In this document: piece after piece, positions 51,633 through 56,501 of the stretch | Layout of the letters: every line of letters starts with the position of its first letter | Numbering within the stretch: the first letter of the stretch is position 1 | Assembly (NCBI GenBank): GCA_029204225.1 | Contig: CM055111.1 | Coordinates: forward strand, 21,592,507-21,656,506 | Direction: 5' to 3' | DNA length: 64,000 bases | Source of the DNA: Diphasiastrum complanatum | Lineage: Eukaryota; Streptophyta; Lycopodiopsida; Lycopodiales; Lycopodiaceae | Made by a program: the position numbers and the translations under genes | The notes under the pieces: model-generated | What the model was told of the DNA's origin: nothing | The model's input: only the letters and a program-made list of their open reading frames with translations | The model's database searches: none

Positions 51633-52613
51633 GCTAGCTTGGTTCATCCGAGTGAAGCCTTCTGTTCCACATGAGATTCTCCTGGCCGAGTTTGCAGTTC
51701 CACCTATACAGATCGAGGCAACTCTTCAGCTCATTACCTATAAAAGAGGGTACAGGCATTACTAGAGATAGACAAACGATACATACAGATTGCACTATCC
51801 TCCTCACAGTGTCTTCATCATCAGGGGTACAGATTATCATTCGAGACTATCACATTGCCTCAAATTCACACTGGGACAGCTCAGGGTGTCTTCTCATCAT
51901 GAGATTGGGAGGTTCCATGGTATTCCTAGAGAGGAGCGGATTTGCCAGTTATGCTCTCTAGGTGAGTGGAGTCTGAGGAGCATTTTATCTTTAGATGCCC
52001 TGTATGCTATGAGATCAGAGGGCGATATCATTGCCGGTTTCCAGAGATGCCTACCACTCTACGGGTCCTCACGATGTGTCGCTCTGATGGTAAGCGAGAT
52101 GTTCATATTGTGGAAAGATTTAGACGGGATATCCCAGCATTTTACCTCAGAGCCATTGATTACTTCCTTCTTTACTAGCGAAGATCGCGTGATTTAGTGC
52201 CTGAGGATGAGGATTATGACGACGAGGATGATAGCTGCTTACATGCTCATAGAGATCAGAGAAAATGTACTTCCCACCATCACGTTACTGCCAAGCTCAC
52301 CAGACATCCTACGCAGAGACGTGCTACTACACATGCTCATGATCCTAGATGACGCCAGCAGGCTCCAGTGCTTTCTCATGTTGCGGCTCGCATTACATCT
52401 TTCTACAGCATCAACACAACTTTGACATCTTGATTTGGATACATAGGATAATTATTCACACACACTCTCACATACATGTCTATTTTAGTTTGTACTAGAT
52501 GTTTTCTTTATTACAGTTTTGGAGACGTTTTATACGCTCCCATGGTTACCACATACTTGACATGTACTTCATTAGTCTTGTATGCCTTTTGGCATGGAAA
52601 AGACATTAATAAA

Positions 52614-52683
<70 letters not shown>

Positions 52684-55600
52684 GCGTGCGCGCCTCCTTC
52701 CAACGCGATGGTGGCCTCTCTGACCCGATGGTATTCCCTCTCTCACACGATGGTGCCCCCTCCTTCCAGCGCAATGGTGCCCTGGTTGCGTTGCTGTTCG
52801 TGGTATTTGAGCGCTGCTGCTCCATTTTCCACAATCAAGTGGATAACTCAAGATGCTCATATAGGTTTGTTAGATAGGATTTACAAGGTTACACCTTCAG
52901 TAATTGCTTGGAAGTCAAATTGGTGAACTGAACATTGGATGCTCCTTTATGTGGCTAATTGGACTCTGGAATGAAACTCCTGGCCTCAAGAGAGGAATGG
53001 AGGCCTTTATTTACACAGCACTTATTGGGGAACATGACGAAGGATTTTCAATGGTGAACTTTCCAATCAACCCAAGAGCTTCTTAAATGGAGCTTTTAAA
53101 GCATTTTTACGGCTCAGATTAAGCTGGAAGTTATATGTCAGAGATTCCAAGTGGAACTTCACAAGCATTTGCACACACATTGGGAGTTCCCATCACCGGT
53201 TCTAGTTGTAGTCTTACTGTCCATCTGGATGCGTGTCGGAAATTTTCAAGTTCTAATTTCTTCATGCATCATATGTGTGCCTTGTTTTGTTTACATTGCC
53301 CGGTTCCACACAGGAATTTTCCAGTCCATTGTTTTTCTTCAGCCCTTCTATAATTTGCACAGAAATCTGCCAATTCTTTTTTTGTCTTCGGCACTTCTAT
53401 AATTTGTCAATGTTCATTTGTTCTTCACATACAAAATTGCTGGCATTTGCTTGATATAATGTTAAGGTTATACTGTGCGTTCTGTGCAGGGAAAACTGGC
53501 TGATATGTACACAAGGCTGCAAGCTTCAAGGTATTATGATGTTTAGGCCTTTTCATCCTTGGGATAAATGGTTTTCCAGAACCGCAAGCTTTAAGTCACT
53601 AGATTAGCTCTTATGTGAGATTTCACGATTTGGATGCTGAAGTTTAAATTAGTCATGTGCAGGGCCTATGTATATTCGGTTGCCCGAAATTGCGATATAG
53701 GTGTGATTGACAGGAAGGTCTCTTTGTGTTCCATATTAGATGAACTTCATCAACGGAAAAATTCTATAAGTTCAGTTGGATTGCATGTACTTTTATACCA
53801 AAACTGATGAAATCCTATTTTTGTATAAACTACACAAATCATATGAACCATATCTAGTTTTCTGTACAAACTTTACTTCCGTTTTCATGCAGAGACTGTA
53901 GTCTATTTTGAAAGCTTCACTTGGCGGGGTTTTCTGCTGAAAGTCCATGCTAAATTGATAAAACATTCAGTTGACGTTTGTTTCCATAGCACTTTCTGGA
54001 ACAGCCAACCCACAAAAAATGTTGTAGTGAAACTCAAGTATTAGATACAGCACTACACATGGTGTTAACATAATTCTGATATCATCCTCTGCAGGAGTGA
54101 ATGTGAAGGCTGTATCTCGGTTCCCTTAAGGGCCAACCAATAGCATGGGGACACTTGTCCTCTAGGAGAACCTAGTATGAGGCTGATCTTTGTTGGAAAA
54201 TAGAAATTTGGAAGAAGGGAGACACCCCTCAGTTTCAAAATGGAAATTTGACCACTCAAGCATGACAGAGTCATGGTCAATACAGCCACAGAATGTATAG
54301 ATCACTCAACGAGCAGAATGATAGTCTCCATGAGTTCATTGATTAGGAAAAAAGTTGAATCTAACCTGCTGTCGTAACTGATTTTAAAATGATCTAAGGT
54401 GCTCTAAGATTAAACTCCAATCAATCACGTAATCATTATGAGGCTCTTTAGGCCTATCTATACTGATAAAGGGCCCATGACCTAGAGTTAGGGTTGTGCC
54501 TTTGCAATAGGACTCAATAGTGACCATATGACCAATAATATTAGAAGTGATTGTAAAATAATGAATAAAGGGCCCGAAACTTATTGTGTAATGTGAAGAA
54601 ATAATGGGCCCAAGGAGTGTTCTAAAGTTTGCCTGTAGCTCTCTGCATTCAAAAACACTGTCTCCTCAGTGTGCTTATGAAAAACGAAGAAGAGCATTGT
54701 AGCATGGCCATAATGTGAAGATTGTTGCTTTGTAGCTTCAACAACAAATGACAAAAAAATCTGCAACATGGTGCTCCACTGGTGCTGACTGTGGATGATT
54801 CTATGTGGATGGACAAGGAATGGCACATAAAGACATCGATGTGAATCAGATGACTGCAATTTTACGAGGAGGATTGAATAGGGCATTGAAATGTCAAATT
54901 GAATTTAGCTTGATTCTTTTGTGCCTCCATGCTTCATTTCTTTGACTTCTCTGTCTTTGTTCACCCCTACCCAGCGGCCATGATCTGGTGCAAAATTTGT
55001 GCAATGGTTTTACTCAGGTGTCAATTCAAACTCTTGCATTCGCTATCTTTATGTGTTTCCCACAATTTCTTTTGTAGCTCCTTCTAATATGTTTTACGAC
55101 TTCAAACAGCTCAAAAGTTACACGCTTTGCATAAGTACTCCAGATGTCTCATGCCTGAAACATCCACTTTATGCTGGTCTATCTTCATCTTGTTTGAGAG
55201 ATTCAAGCATCTCGCGCTCTTCTTACAGCTTTGTAAACTAGAACCTAAATGATCATGTATGGTTTTAAGGGCTTTTCTTCCATAAGACAGATGATTGAAG
55301 GCATCATTGATTCTCTCTTTTAGTTTTTTTCCCACTGGCTTTAAGAATTCAGTCAACTACTTTAGAAATTACATAGGCAATCTAGTAGATTGCTGATGAA
55401 CTTTTTATACTTCTGATGATAATGACAGGATTGTGCTGGAGTGATTCTTTTTGCTGCTGAGAATGCCACACAATCTGCGCTGCAGGTCTCTCTCTCAATT
55501 TGCTAGCTTTATCATTGTTTTTGGTTGGTGTATATCTTGAAAATGATCAGATTTTCAAAGTTGTGAGTTGTCTTTCTAGCAAAATTCTTGACTTTTTCTC

Positions 55601-56501
55601 AGACTGTGAGGTATCTGATGAAGACCAAGGCTGTTACCTGGAGGCAAGTGATGTCTGGGAATTATGATGGATCATTTTAGTCTCATGCTAGGCTTTATGA
55701 GATGAAGTTTCTCTTTCTACCGACGGTCATTTTGGCTTTTAGTATGTCATTGCAGAATGAGTCAAAAGTTTCTTTGTATTGAACTTTTTTGTGATTTTGC
55801 TATTTTCCAGCAGTTATGGGCATTCTGATAATTTCCTGGATGCTCTAGTAACATTCTGCAGCCTTAGCTACTCATGAAGCCTTTATGATGAATCAATATA
55901 GTAACCTAATCTGATGTTTGGAAACTAACATATATCTAAATGCTCTGGTATCACATTGGGAAGCAGGGTAACACATACACATATATCTGACAACATATAG
56001 TAGATCTAGCATTTGTGACAGAGATGACAGTATGCTCTCTTCATACTCTATAATCCTGGGTTATTTACTGAGATCTTATGATGTTGCAACATACTGAAAC
56101 CAACTTGATTAGCTATGTCAGTTTTGTTATATGTGCTCAATGCACGTGTGTATATAGAGGTAAGTGCACATGCTTGCTCTCATATCTTTTTGTCTTGTGT
56201 GTGGGTGTGTACTTCTACTGGACGGTACCAAGAAGGTTGTAATCACTGAATCGTGCTTTCCGTAGCCTTTCTCCTTACATCAAGAGGCCATGTGAGAATG
56301 TTTGAGTGATATTTTTGATGTAGCAATCTAAGTATCTGGATCTTGTTGTTGTAGGCCATCCAGTGTCTTGGTGGAAATGGGTACGTGAATGAGTACCCAA
56401 CAGGAAGATTTCTCCGTGATGCAAAGCTTTATGAAATTGGTGCGGGTACAAGCGAGATCCGTCGAATGCTTATTGGCAAACAGCTTTTCAAAGGGGAATA
56501 A
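9002..56501 (+). CDS. IVD: Isovaleryl-CoA dehydrogenase, mitochondrial (16 candidate exons)
   Basis: This flavoprotein oxidises isovaleryl-CoA to 3-methylcrotonyl-CoA in leucine breakdown in the mitochondrial matrix, passing electrons to ETF. Joining exons 1, 2b and 3-16 gives 422 residues (420 with 2a); the Arabidopsis protein is about 409. All junctions are GT-AG and keep phase. Diagnostic parts are the first acyl-CoA dehydrogenase signature MSEPNSGSDAV across exons 7-8, the FAD-contact stretch [10 protein letters not shown], and helix-G GLDLERLV with the IVD-specific catalytic Glu (about residue 283). The C-terminus reads GAGTSEIRR where most acyl-CoA dehydrogenases have the catalytic EGT. 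The start is the ATG at 9002, giving a basic, Ser/Gly-rich presequence with no acidic residue in its first 29 positions. Exon 1 and the exon 2 choice are the least certain parts. Confidence 0.93.
9089..10922. other. Start of IVD intron 1, no gene seen
   Basis: AT-rich sequence with stops in all frames. A short minus-strand frame at 10515-10796 ([20 protein letters not shown]) is unrecognised and unsupported. Confidence 0.5.
10923..11017 (-). repeat. (GC)n then (AG)n microsatellite, tail of LINE copy A
   Basis: Alternating CG runs from 10923 to about 10936, then (AG)n from 10945 to 11017. On the minus strand the (CT)n directly follows 'gacattaataaagat', the end of a LINE 3' UTR, so it is read as the element's tail. 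Confidence 0.8.
11018..11693 (-). mobile_element. LINE copy A (CT-tailed family), 5'-truncated
   Basis: The minus-strand frame 11693-11328 has the LINE ORF2 C-terminal motif [19 protein letters not shown] and [14 protein letters not shown], shared with the copies at 24027, 30102 and 51966. The 3' UTR follows, including the hairpin at 11038-11051 and the ATTAATAAAG block. Everything upstream of the ORF2 C-terminus is missing. A copia integrase fragment abuts it at about 11690. Confidence 0.75.
11690..12957 (+). pseudogene. Ty1-copia fragment (copia-2): integrase plus RNase H remnant
   Basis: Integrase core starts with LIHSDVH and has [28 protein letters not shown] and YTPQQNGG. A frameshift near 12010 moves the frame to [11 protein letters not shown], then [20 protein letters not shown] and the [13 protein letters not shown] segment. 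At 12680 the sequence jumps to an RNase H-side remnant ([15 protein letters not shown]), so reverse transcriptase is deleted. A purine run ending AAAGGTGGAGAT at 12955 looks like the polypurine tract. Confidence 0.8.
12958..13270 (+). repeat. Probable 3' LTR of copia-2
   Basis: It follows the AAAGGTGGAGAT purine tract, holds no ORF and is A/T-rich with tandem 'aagttataatac/aaagcttgg' motifs. With no second copy in the window, the limits are approximate. Confidence 0.4.
13271..13926 (+). other. Sequence upstream of gypsy-2 gag, possible LTR/leader
   Basis: G-rich + strand sequence with a TATA-like ATTATAAGG at about 13740, ahead of the gag start. No duplicate copy downstream was recognised, so it cannot be called an LTR. 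Confidence 0.35.
13927..14823 (+). pseudogene. gypsy-2 gag (frameshifted)
   Basis: It starts [20 protein letters not shown], then coiled-coil-like [21 protein letters not shown] shift at about 14130-14220 leads to [21 protein letters not shown], the Retrotrans_gag core. A stop at 14419 follows GLPKEF. After that comes a basic region with the zinc knuckle [14 protein letters not shown] at about 14662-14703. Confidence 0.8.
14863..16125 (+). pseudogene. gypsy-2 protease and reverse transcriptase
   Basis: 420 codons. The protease motif near residue 14 reads [11 protein letters not shown]; most gypsy proteases have DSGST, so Ser is replaced by Asp. RT blocks run in order: [48 protein letters not shown] (VD changed to GD), [31 protein letters not shown] and YLDDILIY with the catalytic pair intact. 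The frame stops just after AKESKCEF, where YLGH should follow; the stop is a point mutation, since YLGHVIS continues behind it. Confidence 0.85.
16126..16627 (+). pseudogene. gypsy-2 RNase H region, internally deleted
   Basis: After the stop, [17 protein letters not shown] and [12 protein letters not shown] continue the RT connection. The sequence then skips to [20 protein letters not shown] and a stop-broken [19 protein letters not shown], then [11 protein letters not shown]. The segment between FFHRF and RPVAF is shortened, so the first RNase H strand is missing. Confidence 0.8.
16628..17880 (+). pseudogene. gypsy-2 integrase, broken
   Basis: The H..H..C..C finger is seen as GHPGIQRTL ... 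[12 protein letters not shown] at about 16870-16995. The core follows: [15 protein letters not shown], then after shifts [31 protein letters not shown] and [18 protein letters not shown], then a stop (17408) and [18 protein letters not shown]. The C-terminal [21 protein letters not shown] is typical gypsy. It has several stops and shifts and ends against a minus-strand LINE at about 17880. Confidence 0.8.
17880..19025 (-). mobile_element. LINE copy B (CT-tailed family), ORF1 start and partial ORF2
   Basis: Minus strand. A Pro-rich N-terminal frame begins [16 protein letters not shown] (19013). Further on, frames carry the end of the apurinic endonuclease domain ([13 protein letters not shown]), then [10 protein letters not shown], and at 18203-17874 [17 protein letters not shown] and [17 protein letters not shown]. 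Both match copies at 26500-27150 and 50100-50560. The first half of the endonuclease domain is absent, so there is an internal deletion as well as the truncation at 17880. Confidence 0.75.
18960..19188 (-). repeat. Duplicated unit: poly-G, 30-bp block, (GA)n
   Basis: Two copies of [G8-12 + CAAGGAGATCAGyAGCrATGG-ACArCCAT + (GA)n] lie head to tail: about 18975-19075 and 19090-19188. GA tracts are 19026-19075 and 19139-19188. On the minus strand each (CT)n is followed by the same 5' end of a LINE, so one LINE start has landed behind another. Confidence 0.75.
19189..19292 (-). mobile_element. LINE 3' UTR remnant of the CT-tailed family
   Basis: About 100 bp matching the 3' UTRs at 24590-24690 and 52510-52616 in reverse complement, with the hairpin ATGCC-AAAA-GGCAT at 19207-19220 and the GGAG/CTCC stem at 19260-19281. 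Its (CT)n is the 19139-19188 tract. Upstream LINE sequence is absent. Confidence 0.75.
19540..19596 (+). CDS. IVD: IVD exon 2a, candidate alternative exon
   Basis: 19 codons, phase 0 at both ends, between tttttctatgcag and |gtattctcc. The peptide [19 protein letters not shown] ends like the Arabidopsis segment just before 'FKESV' (SSSLLFDDTQLQ). It closely resembles exon 2b, 340 bp downstream, so the two may be alternatives. Inclusion of both would also keep the frame. Confidence 0.5.
19936..19998 (+). CDS. IVD: IVD exon 2b
   Basis: 21 codons, phase 0 at both ends, acceptor tttctatgcag and donor ttgcag|gtcttc. The peptide ends [11 protein letters not shown], which joins directly to [10 protein letters not shown] in exon 3 and matches the family better than 2a. 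An open frame continues upstream to 19795, so a longer form is possible but has no family support. Confidence 0.65.
20645..20728 (+). CDS. IVD: IVD exon 3
   Basis: 28 codons, [20 protein letters not shown] to SFPK, phase 0. This is the first conserved helix of the acyl-CoA dehydrogenase N-terminal domain. The donor is aag|gtaagt, close to consensus. Confidence 0.93.
20813..20870 (+). CDS. IVD: IVD exon 4
   Basis: [19 protein letters not shown] plus the first base of a Glu codon (phase 1). The donor is cctg|gttcgt. Confidence 0.92.
20871..21987. other. IVD intron 4, no gene seen
   Basis: 1.1 kb of AT-rich intron with no recognisable element. Confidence 0.6.
21988..22112 (+). CDS. IVD: IVD exon 5
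   Basis: Completes the split Glu, then [20 protein letters not shown] and [13 protein letters not shown]. Preceded by tttgtgcag and followed by ctg|gtatat. This is the N-terminal helical domain close to the acyl-CoA pocket. Confidence 0.95.
22284..22328 (+). CDS. IVD: IVD exon 6
   Basis: 15 codons, [15 protein letters not shown], with acceptor ttgttag and donor aag|gtatta. In the family this directly follows NQL. Confidence 0.95.
22568..22616 (+). CDS. IVD: IVD exon 7
   Basis: [16 protein letters not shown] plus one base (phase 1), donor t|gtgagt. It holds the first half of the acyl-CoA dehydrogenase signature 1, which continues in exon 8 after an 18.5-kb intron. Confidence 0.95.
22617..24026. 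other. Start of IVD intron 7, no gene seen
   Basis: 1.4 kb of AT-rich sequence. The frame 22927-23136 is short and unrecognised. A (C)10 run at 24012-24021 marks the junction with the LINE array. Confidence 0.5.
24027..24742 (+). mobile_element. LINE copy D (CT-tailed), 5'-truncated, with (CT)n tail
   Basis: It begins in the ORF2 C-terminus (gagtcagaggagcactttatc, EEHFIF..) and carries the Asp-rich end ([13 protein letters not shown]). The 3' UTR has a GGAG/CTCC stem and the hairpin ATGCC-TTTT-GGCAT at 24648-24661, then ATTAATAAAG and (TC)n at 24692-24742. Confidence 0.8.
25279..26135 (+). mobile_element. Solo LTR plus primer site and repeat-rich leader (copia type), nested in LINE C
   Basis: The sequence ends ...gattctaaca at 25659 and is followed by TGGTATCAGAGCC (25660-25672), a tRNA-iMet primer site. 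The leader after it (25841-26135) has degenerate ~91-bp repeats starting 'gacaggcag' at 25841, 25962 and 26054. No gag or pol follows; LINE sequence resumes at 'accagagtcctc' (26136). The left limit is approximate. Confidence 0.6.
26179..26949 (+). pseudogene. LINE C ORF2: apurinic endonuclease domain
   Basis: 256 codons: [16 protein letters not shown] (catalytic GDFN), [45 protein letters not shown], then [12 protein letters not shown], where the usual SDH/PLL motif has Phe for Ser. The start of the domain lies within the nested LTR insertion and is lost. Confidence 0.75.
27104..28136 (+). pseudogene. LINE C ORF2: reverse transcriptase
   Basis: Two frames overlap at 27789-27805. Motifs are [56 protein letters not shown] (motif A), GVKQGCSLS (motif B), then YADGVVLVS where motif C should be YADD, and [11 protein letters not shown]. 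Loss of the second catalytic Asp and the frameshift mean this copy is inactive. The domain order is that of L1/Tx1-like LINEs. Confidence 0.8.
28641..28732 (+). repeat. (TC)46 microsatellite, tail of LINE C
   Basis: 92 bp of pure TC after 'gacattaatataatt'. The next LINE begins at 28733. Confidence 0.9.
28733..30495 (+). mobile_element. LINE copy E (CT-tailed family), RT deleted
   Basis: It begins directly after the (TC)n with Pro-rich, poly-C ORF1-like sequence (including (C)18 at about 28803). The endonuclease runs 29042-29692 (QEILL-like frame, then [35 protein letters not shown]). At about 29700 it jumps past the entire RT to the ORF2 C-terminus ([45 protein letters not shown]). It has no 3' UTR of its own; another LINE 5' part joins at about 30495. 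Confidence 0.75.
30496..31905 (+). mobile_element. LINE copy F: ORF1-only element with CT tail
   Basis: Following a junction inside copy E, it has about 240 bp of 5' sequence, ORF1 (30737-31656, broken by stops), about 150 bp of 3' UTR with the family's ggcttttggcatggaaaagacgtta block, then (TTCT)n/(CT)n at 31865-31905. There is no endonuclease or RT between ORF1 and the tail. Confidence 0.65.
30737..31656 (+). pseudogene. LINE ORF1-like RNA-binding protein
   Basis: The N-terminal frame (30737-30991) is Ser/Pro-rich ([20 protein letters not shown]). A stop-broken stretch at 31000-31170 looks coiled coil. The frame 31177-31656 has [46 protein letters not shown] and [10 protein letters not shown]. 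This order resembles the RRM plus C-terminal domain of animal L1 ORF1p (Transposase_22 type), not the usual plant L1 ORF1 with a zinc knuckle. Family assignment is by pattern only. Confidence 0.55.
32090..34306 (+). pseudogene. Ty1-copia fragments (copia-3), + strand
   Basis: It begins in the integrase tail ([20 protein letters not shown]), then [39 protein letters not shown], stop, [34 protein letters not shown]. Further pieces of RT/RNase H follow with many stops to 33840 (purine tract aagggagag at 33827-33835). A second RT scrap lies at 34125-34306 ([28 protein letters not shown]) and is cut at EEVYMEQ by the minus-strand copia-4. Confidence 0.75.
34307..35199 (-). repeat. 3' LTR of copia-4
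   Basis: Aligns along its whole length with 39574-40478. It ends CTTCGTCA on the + strand. The first base is a, not t, so the terminal TG is mutated on this copy. It contains repeated TTCGCGAA palindromes near both ends. Confidence 0.85.
35215..35909 (-). pseudogene. copia-4 RNase H
   Basis: From [15 protein letters not shown] through [40 protein letters not shown] and [20 protein letters not shown] to [15 protein letters not shown], with the D-E-D catalytic set of copia RNase H. The frame reads on into the LTR ([13 protein letters not shown]), so the natural end is probably near 35215-35250. Confidence 0.85.
35921..37776 (-). pseudogene. copia-4 integrase (part) and reverse transcriptase
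   Basis: The 37776-36247 frame has [70 protein letters not shown], then RT blocks [60 protein letters not shown] and [18 protein letters not shown]. In [14 protein letters not shown] replaces the usual Q-MDVKTAFLNG. A shift near 36290 leads to [11 protein letters not shown] (catalytic YVDD intact), then [19 protein letters not shown] further shift near 35925 leads to RNase H. Confidence 0.87.
37750..38191 (-). pseudogene. copia-4 pre-integrase and integrase N-terminus
   Basis: [16 protein letters not shown] and CLKGKMPF give the H-H-C-C finger region. [20 protein letters not shown] and [17 protein letters not shown] follow. Shifts at both ends separate it from the neighbouring frames. Confidence 0.85.
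38190..39457 (-). pseudogene. copia-4 gag and protease
   Basis: Gag starts at the ATG at 39457 ([12 protein letters not shown]). An in-frame TGA at 39403-39401 interrupts it, then [20 protein letters not shown] and the UBN2-type core ([20 protein letters not shown]). A shift near 39000 leads to 38942-38163, with two zinc knuckles ([28 protein letters not shown]) and the protease motif [12 protein letters not shown]. Two knuckles are more than the single one usual in plant copia gag. Confidence 0.85.
39560..39572 (-). other. Primer-binding site of copia-4
   Basis: The minus strand reads TGGTATCAGAGCC, initiator tRNA-Met type, one base from the 5' LTR end at 39574. Confidence 0.9.
39574..40478 (-). 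repeat. 5' LTR of copia-4
   Basis: Begins TGATGAGG on the + strand and ends CTTCGTCA. It carries an extra ~20 bp 'tttcgtgtcgttggt' repeat at about 40320-40350 that the 3' LTR lacks. TTCGCGAA-type palindromes occur near 39588, 39599, 40382, 40418 and 40463. Confidence 0.87.
40479..41113. other. End of IVD intron 7, no gene seen
   Basis: AT-rich intron. The copia-3 RT interrupted at 34306 is not resumed here in any frame I can read, so the far side of the copia-4 target has been lost or is unrecognisable. Confidence 0.5.
41114..41223 (+). CDS. IVD: IVD exon 8
   Basis: Completes Ser of PNSGSDAV, then [20 protein letters not shown] and [11 protein letters not shown]. It includes the FAD- and substrate-contact residues of the middle beta domain. 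The acceptor is gttaaacag and the donor ctg|gtattc. Confidence 0.95.
41339..41415 (+). CDS. IVD: IVD exon 9
   Basis: [20 protein letters not shown] then EKGMP plus two bases of Gly (phase 2). The donor is ccagg|gtagtt. Confidence 0.94.
41416..45001. other. First part of IVD intron 9, no gene seen
   Basis: 3.6 kb of mostly AT-rich sequence with no continuous frame. A short (AAAT)n/(TA)n run lies at about 43720-43745. Confidence 0.55.
45002..47386 (-). mobile_element. Second LINE family: RT with C-terminal zinc and RLE-like domain
   Basis: Minus strand, broken into three frames. Upstream (47357-47109) [15 protein letters not shown] is a typical pre-RT segment. RT motif A is [14 protein letters not shown] (46949 frame), motif [21 protein letters not shown] (46848 frame), and motif C VADDTHI at about 46603-46623 in the third frame. 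The C-terminal part has [58 protein letters not shown] and [12 protein letters not shown], then a shift to [11 protein letters not shown] and [19 protein letters not shown]. The order resembles LINEs that end in a restriction-like endonuclease. No 5' end or tail is evident. Confidence 0.75.
45402..45722 (-). pseudogene. Zinc-binding and RLE-like C-terminal domain of the second LINE
   Basis: 106 codons. [20 protein letters not shown] is a CxC..H..C-like finger in which the final Cys is replaced by Tyr (usual form RCPHG). [15 protein letters not shown] and [11 protein letters not shown] follow, with the Asp expected in a PD-(D/E)XK nuclease core. Typical relatives have RPADIL at the last motif. 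Shifts at both ends place it in a different frame from the flanking parts. Confidence 0.6.
47718..47768 (+). CDS. IVD: IVD exon 10
   Basis: Completes Gly, then [16 protein letters not shown] plus two bases of Thr. The acceptor is tttgcag and the donor ac|gtaagc. The [17 protein letters not shown] stretch is nearly invariant in IVD. Confidence 0.96.
47858..47922 (+). CDS. IVD: IVD exon 11
   Basis: Completes Thr, then [20 protein letters not shown] and K plus one base. The acceptor is ggtgacag and the donor aaag|gtacca. Confidence 0.96.
48287..48441 (+). CDS. IVD: IVD exon 12 (catalytic Glu)
   Basis: [20 protein letters not shown], then [20 protein letters not shown] and [11 protein letters not shown]. 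The Glu in GLDLER is the catalytic base in the IVD family, supplied from this helix rather than from the C-terminal EGT loop used by other acyl-CoA dehydrogenases. Confidence 0.97.
48442..49823. other. Start of IVD intron 12, no gene seen
   Basis: 1.4 kb of intron. The frame 48894-49163 is open but unrecognised. A short direct repeat 'atccttatgaggagct' occurs at about 49499 and 49516. Confidence 0.5.
49824..49871 (+). repeat. (TC)24 tract upstream of LINE G
   Basis: Lies between ordinary intron sequence (...gtgcatatgatt) and the first base of LINE G (cgtacagccag). There is no LINE 3' UTR in front of it, so this tract is either the original insertion target or the last trace of an earlier copy. 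Confidence 0.8.
49872..51630 (+). mobile_element. LINE copy G (CT-tailed family), two internal deletions
   Basis: It starts directly after (TC)n. ORF1-like [18 protein letters not shown] is followed within about 100 bp by ORF2 ([14 protein letters not shown]), so nearly all ORF1 and the endonuclease are deleted. ORF2 runs as frames 50099-50836 and 50682-51197, through [52 protein letters not shown] and [17 protein letters not shown]. At 51069-51072 it jumps from FSTDIILA to the C-terminal [11 protein letters not shown]. The 3' UTR has the hairpin at 51562-51575, followed by (CT)n 51591-51630. Confidence 0.8.
51631..52681 (+). mobile_element. LINE copy H (CT-tailed family), 5'-truncated
   Basis: It begins right after the tail of copy G, within ORF2 ([20 protein letters not shown]). 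The C-terminus ([40 protein letters not shown]) gives a C-x2-C...H-x4-C zinc-like motif. The 3' UTR is the best preserved: GGAG/CTCC stem at 52531-52550, hairpin ATGCC-TTTT-GGCAT at 52582-52595, ATTAATAAAG, then (CT)n 52617-52681. Confidence 0.8.
52682..52860 (+). mobile_element. LINE 5' fragment (copy I)
   Basis: It follows the (CT)n of copy H and has Pro/Ser-rich codons with repeats of 'gatggt...ccctc' like the 5' ends of copies C and E. Ordinary intron sequence resumes by about 52860, so only a short 5' piece is left. Confidence 0.45.
52861..53489. other. End of IVD intron 12, no gene seen
   Basis: No recognisable element. A direct repeat of about 30 bp ('cttctataatttgcacaga/gtcaa') occurs at 53345 and 53395. 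Confidence 0.5.
53490..53530 (+). CDS. IVD: IVD exon 13
   Basis: [13 protein letters not shown] plus two bases of Arg. The acceptor is tgtgcag and the donor caag|gtatta. Confidence 0.95.
53663..53717 (+). CDS. IVD: IVD exon 14
   Basis: Completes Arg, then [18 protein letters not shown]. The donor is aag|gtctct. Confidence 0.94.
53718..55428. other. IVD intron 14, no gene seen
   Basis: 1.7 kb with stops in all frames and no transposon motif recognised. Confidence 0.55.
55429..55485 (+). CDS. IVD: IVD exon 15
   Basis: [19 protein letters not shown], phase 0 at both ends. The acceptor is aatgacag and the donor ctgcag|gtctct. Confidence 0.95.
55486..56354. other. IVD intron 15, no gene seen
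   Basis: 0.87 kb of AT-rich intron with a polypyrimidine-poor 3' end (gttgttgtag). Confidence 0.6.
56355..56501 (+). CDS. IVD: IVD exon 16 (C-terminus)
   Basis: [48 protein letters not shown], stop TAA at 56499. GAGTSE in place of the EGT found in most acyl-CoA dehydrogenases marks this as [11 protein letters not shown] is the second acyl-CoA dehydrogenase signature. Confidence 0.97.
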   Translation, partial: AIQCLGGNGYVNEYPTGRFLRDAKLYEIGAGTSEIRRMLIGKQLFKGE

